From assembly GCF_030056705.1 (NCBI RefSeq), contig NZ_JASHIC010000001.1:62001-126000 (forward strand): DNA of 64,000 bases, given 5' to 3'. Positions 44,045-52,532 of this stretch are shown piece by piece. Position 1 is the stretch's first letter. Every line of letters begins with the position of its first letter. Position numbers and translations under genes: made by a program. The DNA comes from Flectobacillus longus (GTDB lineage Bacteria > Bacteroidota > Bacteroidia > Cytophagales > Spirosomataceae). Under the pieces are notes generated by a model that saw only the letters and a list, made by a program, of their open reading frames with translations, ran no database searches and was not told where the DNA came from.

Positions 44045-45532
44045 ATGAAAAAATTCTTATCTATCTCTCTAATGTCATCTTTGGCATTGGCTGGTATCAC
44101 CTCATGCCAAAAAGATGAAAACGGTGTCCCTAGTACACCAGTTGTAATCAAAGACTATTCTGTAAATCCATCGTTGGTAACAACACTTTCGGGTTTTGAT
44201 GCTGTTAAAATTAATACCCTTATTAGCTCGGATGATAAGCTGACAGATTCTCCTAATTTTGTATTTGGCGCACAACCAGACGGTGCGGGCTTGATGAAAA
44301 ATCCTTCTGGTGAAGGTTTTATTTTGATTAACAACCATGAAATTATTCGTTCGGTATCAAGAGTATATCTTGACAAGACCTTAAAACCAACCAAAGGTGA
44401 ATATATTCTCGATGGTGATGGTGGTACATGGCGTTTATGCTCAGCGACATTGGCTACGCCAGAAATTCATGGTTTTGGTCCTATGTTTTTGACAGCGGGC
44501 GAAAGCGGTGCTGAGTCTTTAGTACATGGTATTAGCCCTTTGGCTGATATTTCGGGCAAAAAAGATGCTTCTAGAGTATTACCAGCTTTGGGTAAAGCAA
44601 GTATGGAAAATGCAGTTCCACTTCCCAAAGAAGCTTTTGCAGGTAAAACTGTTATTATTATTGGAGAAGACGACACCAATGGTCAGTTGGTCGCTTATGT
44701 ATCTAATACCGTTGGAGACTTGAACAATGGAAAATTGTATTTCTTGAAAAGAACCAACAATGACCCAATTGAGACGAATATTGCTGTTGGACAGAAATAT
44801 GATGTAGAATTTGTAGAAATTGAAAATGCTAAAACCTTGACAGGTGCACAAATTGCAGCGCTTTCTGTAACAAAAAATGCAATTCAATTTGCTCGTGTAG
44901 AGGATGTTGACTACGGAAAAGGTTCTGCTTCAAAAAATCGCGATGTTTACTTTACTGCGACTGGTGTAAGTCAAAGTGACAAGAAAAGCCCTGTAACTGG
45001 CAAAACTATGTGGGGACGTGTGTACCACTTGGCACTTGATGCTAACAATCCATTAAAAGGAACATTGGAAGCGTTAGTAGATGGTGTTGTAGACCCAGGT
45101 AATAGCATTGTAAACCCTGACAACATTTGCGTGACAGAAAACTACGTTTACATTCAGGAAGATGGTGACTCATTCTATGCTGATAATAAGCACGATGGTC
45201 GCGTGTGGCAATACAATATCGCTACGAAAGCATTGAAACCAATGATTGAAATGAATCATCGTCGCACAGATGCTACTTTCAATGCAAAATATAATCCTTT
45301 AAATGTGAATACTTTGAGCTCTTGGGAATACGGTGCCATGTACGATATTTCTGACCTTGTGGGTATTCCTGGCACATTTTTGTTGAACGTTCACCCACAT
45401 ACTTGGCGTGACATGAAGTATAGCAATCCTGATGGCAGTAACTCGACTGTTGCAAAAAGTATTACAGATAGTAGCACTGGATCTTATGCAGAAGGCGGAC
45501 AAGTTGTAATTTTGTCTGGCGTACCAAGATAA
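44045..45532 (+). CDS. PhoX-like (DUF839) lipoprotein
   Basis: 495 residues with a lipoprotein signal (lipobox GITSC, Cys about 21). The body resembles PhoX-type beta-propeller phosphatases: NPSGEGFILINNHEI, DGDGGTWRLCSATL and PDNICVTENYVYIQEDGD, with several acidic residues that could bind calcium or iron. Phosphatase activity is possible but the family also has members without a known activity. It is followed by a hairpin and then a di-haem peroxidase-like lipoprotein on the same strand, a pairing that may reflect a shared envelope function. Confidence 0.7.
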   Translation: MKKFLSISLMSSLALAGITSCQKDENGVPSTPVVIKDYSVNPSLVTTLSGFDAVKINTLISSDDKLTDSPNFVFGAQPDGAGLMKNPSGEGFILINNHEIIRSVSRVYLDKTLKPTKGEYILDGDGGTWRLCSATLATPEIHGFGPMFLTAGESGAESLVHGISPLADISGKKDASRVLPALGKASMENAVPLPKEAFAGKTVIIIGEDDTNGQLVAYVSNTVGDLNNGKLYFLKRTNNDPIETNIAVGQKYDVEFVEIENAKTLTGAQIAALSVTKNAIQFARVEDVDYGKGSASKNRDVYFTATGVSQSDKKSPVTGKTMWGRVYHLALDANNPLKGTLEALVDGVVDPGNSIVNPDNICVTENYVYIQEDGDSFYADNKHDGRVWQYNIATKALKPMIEMNHRRTDATFNAKYNPLNVNTLSSWEYGAMYDISDLVGIPGTFLLNVHPHTWRDMKYSNPDGSNSTVAKSITDSSTGSYAEGGQVVILSGVPR

Positions 45533-45577
45533 ACGAAAATCCTAGATCAATTATAAATAAAATCTCTCGTTAGTCAT

Positions 45578-45613
45578 ATTGCCCTTGGTTATTCTAATCA
45601 GGGGCAATTTTTA
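45578..45613 (+). terminator. Terminator or attenuator between PhoX-like and peroxidase genes
   Basis: ATTGCCC (45578-45584) pairs with GGGCAAT (45602-45608), followed by TTTTTATT. The next ATG is at 45626, so the hairpin also lies in that gene's leader. Confidence 0.6.
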
Positions 45614-45625
45614 TTCTTTAGTAAA

Positions 45626-47374
45626 ATGAAAAAATATACGTTACTTTTCCTTATTTCCTTGTTATGGTCTTGCAAACCAGAAGACCCAACCCTTGCTTTT
45701 AAGAAACAAATGGCAACAGATTTGGGTATTTTGAATGAACAAGTATCAAAATTACAGCAAACTGTAGTGACCAAACAACCACAAGATTCGATACAAAACG
45801 CTTTTCTTCAAGCTAGAATAGCCTATAAAAAAATGGAATTTATCACCGAATACTTCATGCCTTCGGCTACAAGATTGGTCAATGGCGCACCTTTGAATGA
45901 GATTGAAATCGAAGAAAATATGATTAATGAGCCTGGTGGTTTTCAGGTAATTGAAGAATATGTATTTCCAAAAATCGATACGGCTAATCATCAGGAGCTG
46001 GTTCATCAAATCAACAAACTTCAAACAGAACTCAAACGATACCAAACTTTACAGGAACTAGAATACATGCCAAATCAGTGTTTGGATGCGGCTCGATTAG
46101 AGATATTTAGGATAAGTTCATTAGGGCTAAGTGGGTTTGATACTCCACTTTCGCAAAACAAAATTGCTGAGAGCAAAGCGGCATTGGCTCATTTACCCAA
46201 TTATTTGAGTCTTTTTGGAAAGATTGATAACGATTTAGAAAAAGCTTTTTTGGAAACTATTCAATTTTTAGAAACACAAAAAAACGAAAGTTTCGATGCA
46301 CTAACTTGTATCAAACAGTATCTTCAACCGCTCACCAAAAGTCTGGTCAATTGGCAAAAACTTCAAGAAATACCACCGATGAAAGATACTCGTATTCTTT
46401 CTGCGGAGGCAAGCTCTTATTTTGACGACGATACTTTTAGTGGAGATTTTTACACGCATAATGCTGATTCATATACTACACCTGCCAAAGTTGAATTGGG
46501 ACAGATGTTATTTTTCAACCCTGTTCTCTCCAATGGAAATGGCGTAAGTTGTGTCACTTGTCACCAACCTGATAAAGCGTTTACCGACGGACTCAAAAAA
46601 GCCAAAGGTATTTTGGGAAAACAAGTACAACGCAATACTCCTACCCTCATGTACGCTGGCTTGCAAAGCAAACAATTTTATGATTTGAGCGTCAGTAGCT
46701 TAGAGGAACAAGCTGAAAAAGTGGTACATAATCCTTTAGAAATGAAGGGAAATTTAGAAAAGGCTTTATCTCTCATCGAAAAGGATGAAAAATACAAACA
46801 AGCTATTCAAAAAGCTTTTCCAAAAATGAATAAACTAGAAACTAGACATTTAAGAAATGTCATAGCATCTTACGTTCGCTCATTATCACCTTTTAAGAGT
46901 CGTTTTGACCAATATATGAAAGGAAAAGGTATTTTGGATGAAACGGAAAAAGTAGGATTTAATTTGTTTATGGGAAAAGCCAAATGTGGTACTTGTCATT
47001 TCTTTCCATTATTTAACGGAACCGTTCCTCCCGATTTTCAGAAAACTGAATCAGAAGTTTTAGGTGTTTTTGACCAACCTCAAAGCAAAAAATTAGACAA
47101 AGATTTAGGGCGTGGCACCTATAATCCGCAAGTTACTGACTGGCATTTTGCCTTCAAAACACCTACCATTCGCAATATTGAAAAAACAGCACCTTATATG
47201 CACAACGGCGCCTATCCAGATTTGAACTCCGTAATTGACTTTTACGATCATGGTGGCGCAGTAGGTTTGGGCGTAAGTCTGGAAAATCAAACCCTTTCAG
47301 ATGAACAACTCAAATTGAGTCAAGCCGAAAAAACTGCTCTTATCGCTTTTCTTAAAACGCTCACAGATCGATAG
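45626..47374 (+). CDS. Di-haem cytochrome c peroxidase (MauG-like) with helical N-terminal domain
   Basis: 582 residues. Lipoprotein signal (LLWSC, Cys about 16). An all-helical region of about 250 residues follows; it reads somewhat like imelysin/EfeO-type periplasmic domains, which is a guess. The C-terminal part (about 280-582) is a bacterial di-haem peroxidase: haem sites CVTCH (about 306-310) and CGTCH (about 454-458), KVELGQMLFFNPVLS and FKTPTIRNIEKTAPYMHNG. It could reduce peroxide or oxidise a partner protein in the periplasm. The fusion makes it nearly double the usual 330-residue length. Confidence 0.82.
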   Translation: MKKYTLLFLISLLWSCKPEDPTLAFKKQMATDLGILNEQVSKLQQTVVTKQPQDSIQNAFLQARIAYKKMEFITEYFMPSATRLVNGAPLNEIEIEENMINEPGGFQVIEEYVFPKIDTANHQELVHQINKLQTELKRYQTLQELEYMPNQCLDAARLEIFRISSLGLSGFDTPLSQNKIAESKAALAHLPNYLSLFGKIDNDLEKAFLETIQFLETQKNESFDALTCIKQYLQPLTKSLVNWQKLQEIPPMKDTRILSAEASSYFDDDTFSGDFYTHNADSYTTPAKVELGQMLFFNPVLSNGNGVSCVTCHQPDKAFTDGLKKAKGILGKQVQRNTPTLMYAGLQSKQFYDLSVSSLEEQAEKVVHNPLEMKGNLEKALSLIEKDEKYKQAIQKAFPKMNKLETRHLRNVIASYVRSLSPFKSRFDQYMKGKGILDETEKVGFNLFMGKAKCGTCHFFPLFNGTVPPDFQKTESEVLGVFDQPQSKKLDKDLGRGTYNPQVTDWHFAFKTPTIRNIEKTAPYMHNGAYPDLNSVIDFYDHGGAVGLGVSLENQTLSDEQLKLSQAEKTALIAFLKTLTDR

Positions 47375-47427
47375 GAGTTGTGAGTGATGAATTGTGAATG
47401 ATGAGTTAGTAGTGTGCGAAGGATTTT

Positions 47428-47511
47428 GGGATTTCAGATTTCGGAAATGTAGGCTTCTATTTTTTGTAACAAATAAAGATATCTCACCTTATATCCGAAA
47501 TCAGAAATCCC
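47428..47511. repeat. Intergenic inverted repeat between convergent genes
   Basis: GGGATTTCAGATTTCGGA (47428-47445) and TCCGAAATCAGAAATCCC (47494-47511) pair with one mismatch over 18 bp across a 48-base loop. The left flank has TTGTGAGTGATGAATTGTGA-type words also found in mosaic module II. It probably marks the 3' boundary of both the peroxidase and LanB genes. Confidence 0.6.
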
Positions 47512-47528
47512 AAATCTGAAATTGTCTA

Positions 47529-50500
47529 TCACCTACCTCTAGCAATTAGCGATTTGTAATAGCGACACATAAAGTCATAAATCAATAATTCGTGCGTTCG
47601 CTGACCATCAGGAATTACCCGATTGATGGTCATGTGAATCAAATCACTGAGATATTTCGAGCGATAATTAATGTCTTGCTTTTCCAAAATTGACTTAATA
47701 ATATCTGATGTACCTATTGAACGAGCTTGAATTAGCGATAAAAGTGGTGCATATTCATGTTCTTCTGTGAACCATAATGCCAAAAATTGTTCAAGTACGG
47801 TACGATTTTCCCTAAATTTTGCATCAAGTAATAGCTTCATAGGTTTGTCTAGATTGAACTCTCTGGCAAAGCTATCTTTCATCGACTCCATTAGAGAACA
47901 CTTGGCTTGAATATTACAGTCAAAGTCATTCAATAGGGTATCCAATGCTCTACAAGCAAATATCCATCGCAAATCATTCCTATTTTCCTTCGTGGTTGCA
48001 TTAATAAAACCGAGCACCATTTCGCTATCAGCACCAAACCATTGTTCGGTTTCTTCCATAATATTTGCGCCATATCTTTCTAATTCTCGTTCGTAGGTAT
48101 CGACCAAAATTTGAGAGATTCGATTATTTTCCTTAAAAATCAAAAGTGCCTGATTGATAGTGGTTAATACTTGGGCTATGGCATTTACATCTTTCAAATG
48201 GAATCGCAATCGAATATGTTTCTCGGGGTCTGCATAACGGATAAAGAACCAATTGTCTATCAAATTAGAATCTTTCAAGTACGTCAACGCAGGTGTAATC
48301 GCCTCCGAAAGAATGACCTCCGCTGACTGTACACCACAATAAACCTTGTAATAGAGCCATTCAGAACCCAAGGCAAATGACCTTTGTGTAGACTCAAGAG
48401 GCTTCACAAGAAGTGGCTTTGAAGTATAGTGCTTTTCTTTTTTTACTAAAAATGCAACTACCTGATTGGTAAAGCCTTTGTGTTGATTATTTTGAAAAAT
48501 GGCAGATTCTGGATTGAACAAAAACTCCTTGAGGGTAATTTCTAACCTATTTTTGATGGTATCTAAAAAGGTTTGAACACTCAAAGGATTCTGGATATTG
48601 ACCAATAACTCATTGTCCGAATCCGATAAAACAAATCGTTGAGGTAGTTTCCATTCTTCAAGGAATAAATCCAAGGCTTCTTGGTTTTCAGACTGTCTGA
48701 GTAATTTTTCAAAATCCTTGCGTTGCAATTGCCAAGTAGCTGGCTCTAAAATCATATTTTTAAAACAAACTCTTGGGTAAAAAGAAGCTTCGGGATAAAC
48801 TTTTTGCCAATTGATGCCTACAGAATTGGTTTGACCTTGATGTTGTAAATCACCTAAAAAATGATACACAGGCACAGCATTATGGATATAATTATGGGCA
48901 TTACTCAATCGAGGTACTATTTCTTTTTGCAGACTTTTTGAGCGCAAGATTACTTTCCTAGCCATAATATCTACCGACACCATCAAATCATCTAAAGCCA
49001 ATTGATTTGCTGACTCCACCGAAGATTTTGCTAAATAGGGAATTTCATACTGCCTAAAAGCAGGATGAAGAATGATATTTCCCACACGATTTTCGGGAAG
49101 ATGCACAATTTCTGCCAAAATTACCTCTGGATTTTGAGACTGTTCTTGTGTGGCAATTTCCTTAGCTACAGACAGTATCTCCTCTGAAGCATGCGCAAAA
49201 CGCCCGATAATGTTGATGGCACTCGAACCTCCAATATTTTCGAGATACATGGGATACTGGCTATCTCCCGTCAAACGAAACATTACAGGAATAGACGCCG
49301 CCATGGGAGGTTTATCCGAAAAAAGTTGTGCTATTTCCTTTTCCTGCAAGTCAATTTGAAAAGCGTTTTGGCGATAAGCTTCGAGCCATTGTTGAAACAG
49401 ATATTGCTCCCATTTACCCATTTGCCACGATTTTGTGGAAGATACCTGCCTTTTTGCACTCAAACCTTCGGCAATCGGCGTCAACTGATTTTTACCAGTT
49501 ATACCATATCCAATGCCCGCCTCGGTATCCAATGCTACTAGCAGAGGAACTTCCTGAGCATCGTATCTTTTATAAAATTGGTCGATAAATTGTTGTAGAG
49601 TACTATTTTCGCTTGACGTCTGTGCTTTGTAGAGAAACTCTATCGCATCACTAATATCATCCTGTAAATCTTTCTGAATAGAAGTTTGTTCGAGCTGGTT
49701 GATTCTGTCAGTTTGAAATAGTTTGCCTTCCTCAAAAGGAATACCCAAAGGCTGAAGTAACTCCATGATTTGAGTATAATGCTCAACAGTATTACAAGGC
49801 TGTTTATCAATATATTCCAACGCTTTCTCAACCTTATGAAGAATTGATAAGATTCCATCCAAGTCTCCGTTATAATTGATGCGTGCAAGAATCTTTATAA
49901 GCTGTTGTGTAAAGGCTTCTCCAGTAATAGCAGGCTCTAACTCACTAACTAAGAGTTGCGTAGCAATAAGTTCAGTCACAAAATCCTCTGCCTGTTCGAG
50001 TGTAATTTCGTCGTCAACCAAAGACGACGCCAGTTCAAGTAAAGTAACACCCGATTGGGCTTTTTGCAAGATAAACTCAATATAGGGCGAATAGTCGATG
50101 GCTGAAATCTGGTGATGTCGCTTTCCATTTACATAGCGATATTCCACATAACGAAACTCCTCTCCTAGTCTATACTGACTTGAATTAGGGAAATATAAAA
50201 TACGCTGTGCTATCTCTGGAATTTCTGCTAAACGCTGCGCTAAAGCCCCAGCATAGTGCATATCTAAACGAGTATGTCGGTAGAAGGATTCTGAAAATTT
50301 GATGGAAGTTTCGTCATTCCATTCGGCGACAGCACAACCTGCAAAGAGACCAAATGGCGTACACCTCGAACACATACGAGTGTAGTATTTCGATAGTGAA
50401 AATAAGACTTTTTGTTTCTTCTTAGCATCAACTTTTTCTTGATTTTTTAATGCTAAGGCTTCTTCAAAAAGTACAGGAGAAGCTAAATACAAGGCTTCCG

Positions 50501-50615
50501 AAAATTGGGGGTTTTCTAATAATTGAAAAAGAAAAGTTTCATCAAAATCATCATTAAAAGAAAATGCAGGTGTACGAATTATGAGTTGGGATAGAAATTG
50601 GTAAGTTGTTTTCAT
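47529..50615 (-). CDS. Full-length LanB-type lantibiotic dehydratase
   Basis: 1028 residues. The N-terminal part is the tRNA-Glu-dependent glutamylation domain of class I lanthipeptide dehydratases (SRCTPFGLFAGCAVAEW at about 83-99). The C-terminal 280 residues match the elimination/thiopeptide-type SpaB_C domain (SEWLYYKVYCG; WFFIRYADPEKHIRLRFHL). It would dehydrate Ser/Thr in a precursor peptide. No LanC cyclase, peptidase, transporter or convincing precursor gene is beside it, so it is an orphan in this window. Length fits undivided LanB. Confidence 0.88.
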   Translation of the reverse strand: MKTTYQFLSQLIIRTPAFSFNDDFDETFLFQLLENPQFSEALYLASPVLFEEALALKNQEKVDAKKKQKVLFSLSKYYTRMCSRCTPFGLFAGCAVAEWNDETSIKFSESFYRHTRLDMHYAGALAQRLAEIPEIAQRILYFPNSSQYRLGEEFRYVEYRYVNGKRHHQISAIDYSPYIEFILQKAQSGVTLLELASSLVDDEITLEQAEDFVTELIATQLLVSELEPAITGEAFTQQLIKILARINYNGDLDGILSILHKVEKALEYIDKQPCNTVEHYTQIMELLQPLGIPFEEGKLFQTDRINQLEQTSIQKDLQDDISDAIEFLYKAQTSSENSTLQQFIDQFYKRYDAQEVPLLVALDTEAGIGYGITGKNQLTPIAEGLSAKRQVSSTKSWQMGKWEQYLFQQWLEAYRQNAFQIDLQEKEIAQLFSDKPPMAASIPVMFRLTGDSQYPMYLENIGGSSAINIIGRFAHASEEILSVAKEIATQEQSQNPEVILAEIVHLPENRVGNIILHPAFRQYEIPYLAKSSVESANQLALDDLMVSVDIMARKVILRSKSLQKEIVPRLSNAHNYIHNAVPVYHFLGDLQHQGQTNSVGINWQKVYPEASFYPRVCFKNMILEPATWQLQRKDFEKLLRQSENQEALDLFLEEWKLPQRFVLSDSDNELLVNIQNPLSVQTFLDTIKNRLEITLKEFLFNPESAIFQNNQHKGFTNQVVAFLVKKEKHYTSKPLLVKPLESTQRSFALGSEWLYYKVYCGVQSAEVILSEAITPALTYLKDSNLIDNWFFIRYADPEKHIRLRFHLKDVNAIAQVLTTINQALLIFKENNRISQILVDTYERELERYGANIMEETEQWFGADSEMVLGFINATTKENRNDLRWIFACRALDTLLNDFDCNIQAKCSLMESMKDSFAREFNLDKPMKLLLDAKFRENRTVLEQFLALWFTEEHEYAPLLSLIQARSIGTSDIIKSILEKQDINYRSKYLSDLIHMTINRVIPDGQRTHELLIYDFMCRYYKSLIARGR

Positions 50616-50782
50616 GTGTCAAATGCTCAGTTTCACTTTTGATGCAATTTATAGTTAATCGACGAAAAGTATAGATTTACAAAGAATTTATTTTATAAAT
50701 ATATACTTCCATGTTAACCATTGCAGCAATGATATCATCCTTATATTTCTGGAGCTTGAACATTGTCACTTTATCTTTTCAT

Positions 50783-50816
50783 AAAAAAAGGCTTGAGTCA
50801 TAACAACTCAAGCCTT
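50783..50816 (-). terminator. Terminator of the SusC/SusD operon
   Basis: An 11-bp stem (AAGGCTTGAGT at 50788-50798, partner 50806-50816), 7-base loop and, on the minus strand, a run of seven T. It lies 129 bases after the susD stop and separates that operon from the LanB gene. Confidence 0.8.
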
Positions 50817-50944
50817 CATGAAGATAGCGGAGGTATATTAGGAAATTAGATTAAAAAATCATAAACTAATTTCAAACCCCAAACTAGATTTTGTATCGAA
50901 ATTGGACATCAAAGTAAAACTCGTCAGCACAATTTCTTGACTAT

Positions 50945-52438
50945 CTAGTATCCCGCATTTTGTGTATATAGACCAGTTTTTACATCAATTTCTGTTTGAG
51001 GAATTGGATAGATGATGTAGTTTGTCGTAAATGATTTCATTTGCTTCAATACATCTTCTTTAGGAATCCATGCAGCCATCACTTTGTCGACTACTCCAAA
51101 ACGTACCAAGTCATGCCATCTTGAACCTTCAGCGGCAAACTCTTTACGGCGCTCTGCCAAAAGTCCGTCTAATGTCAACGTTGTAATATTTGCCAAGCCA
51201 GCACGTTTACGAATTTGGTTTACCAAAGCAATAGCTTCGTCAGTGGAAACACCGTTATTAGTACGCATTAAGCATTCAGCTTTTAGCAACAAAATATCTG
51301 CATAACGGGTCACGATAAAGTTGATAGGCCAGTCTGTACGGCTTTTACCATATTTTGACAAATCAAGGTATTTCTTGAAAAATGGACGTGTTTCTTGCAC
51401 ACCATTTGAAGTGTATCCCGTCAAGATTGAGAATGTTCTACGAACATCAGCTGCTTCATAAGTACTTACCAAGTCTGAAGAAACTGGACGGATAGTCAAA
51501 CCACCTTGAGCACCCAAACCATTGGCAGTAAAATAAGTATCAGGAGCCAACATCCAAGGGAAACTTGCTCCTAAACCCAAGCCACCGCTGATGTATTGTA
51601 CATCGAAAACCACTTCACTGTTATTTTCATTCGTGTAAGAGAAAACCCCAGCATAAGTGCTTTGAAGAGCATATTTCCCTGAACCAATCACATCATTTAA
51701 CAAGGTTAACGCTTGTGACCATTCATTTGAGTTGATACCTGGTCCTTCGATACCATAAGTAGCACCCGAACGAGTCATATAAACCAAAGCTAACAAGCTT
51801 TTTGCGGCATTATTTGTAGCACGACCAACGTTGGTTGTTGTATAACTTACAGGTAAATTGGTTGCTGCAAATTGTAAATCAGAAATGATTAATTTGTAGA
51901 CATCTGCTACCGAAGAACGACTTATTGCGAGAGCTTCGTTTTGTGAAACTACTTTATCAATTACTGGGACTTTACCAAACCAACGCACCAAGTCGAAATA
52001 GAATGTCGCACGTAAATAACGAGCTTCTGCCTCCAAACGAGTTTTCAAAGCAGGGTCTGTAATCACAGAACCATTTTTTGTCAACTGGTCTAAGAAGTTA
52101 TTTGCCTTAAAAATACCACTGTAGTTGGCACTCCAAGCCTCCGCAACGTAAGGGTTCGAAGAAATAGTTTGGTGGAAAGAGTTAATTCCCTCCCAGTCGC
52201 GCACACCACCGTCAGATACTGCATACAAGTTGTCTGAGCGAGTTTCTGATAAATTCAACTGACGTTCAGGATAGGCAGACAAAGAAGCATAAACTGCATT
52301 GATGCCTTGCAAGAAGTCGTTGTTTGTTTGGTAAAATGTCAAAGTTGTGGCACTCGAAATAGGTGTTTGGTCAAGTTCGTCAGTACAACTTGTCAAACCT
52401 AATGCAGCCAATGCTATATATAAAAATACTTTTTTCAT
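50945..52438 (-). CDS. SusD/RagB-family outer-membrane lipoprotein
   Basis: 497 residues with a lipoprotein signal (ALGLTSC, Cys 18) and the TPR-like helical SusD fold. Family wording: DQTPISSATTLTFYQTNNDF near the N-terminus, RYLRATFYFDLVRWFGKVPV, TRYADILLLKAECLMR and ERRKEFAAEGSRWHDLVRFG. It caps the SusC channel and binds ligand at the surface. It follows susC by 94 bases. No degradative enzyme lies beside it, so the ligand cannot be inferred. Confidence 0.93.
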   Translation of the reverse strand: MKKVFLYIALAALGLTSCTDELDQTPISSATTLTFYQTNNDFLQGINAVYASLSAYPERQLNLSETRSDNLYAVSDGGVRDWEGINSFHQTISSNPYVAEAWSANYSGIFKANNFLDQLTKNGSVITDPALKTRLEAEARYLRATFYFDLVRWFGKVPVIDKVVSQNEALAISRSSVADVYKLIISDLQFAATNLPVSYTTTNVGRATNNAAKSLLALVYMTRSGATYGIEGPGINSNEWSQALTLLNDVIGSGKYALQSTYAGVFSYTNENNSEVVFDVQYISGGLGLGASFPWMLAPDTYFTANGLGAQGGLTIRPVSSDLVSTYEAADVRRTFSILTGYTSNGVQETRPFFKKYLDLSKYGKSRTDWPINFIVTRYADILLLKAECLMRTNNGVSTDEAIALVNQIRKRAGLANITTLTLDGLLAERRKEFAAEGSRWHDLVRFGVVDKVMAAWIPKEDVLKQMKSFTTNYIIYPIPQTEIDVKTGLYTQNAGY

Positions 52439-52532
52439 GTTGTCAATGTAATTATCTGTAAAGGATATGATCTTTTGGTTTCTTCATGGAGGTTGGGCAC
52501 TTTTCGACAAAAACCCAACCCTCAATGCCTTA

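Noticed and set aside
44102-44394. Antisense frames over the PhoX-like gene
   Set aside because: They are shadows of a strong coding sequence and show no family features.
50868-50940. Short frame after susD on the minus strand (ends SSLGFEISL)
   Set aside because: No suitable start except GTG/ATG inside a 3' untranslated stretch, and it ends before a terminator; most likely chance.
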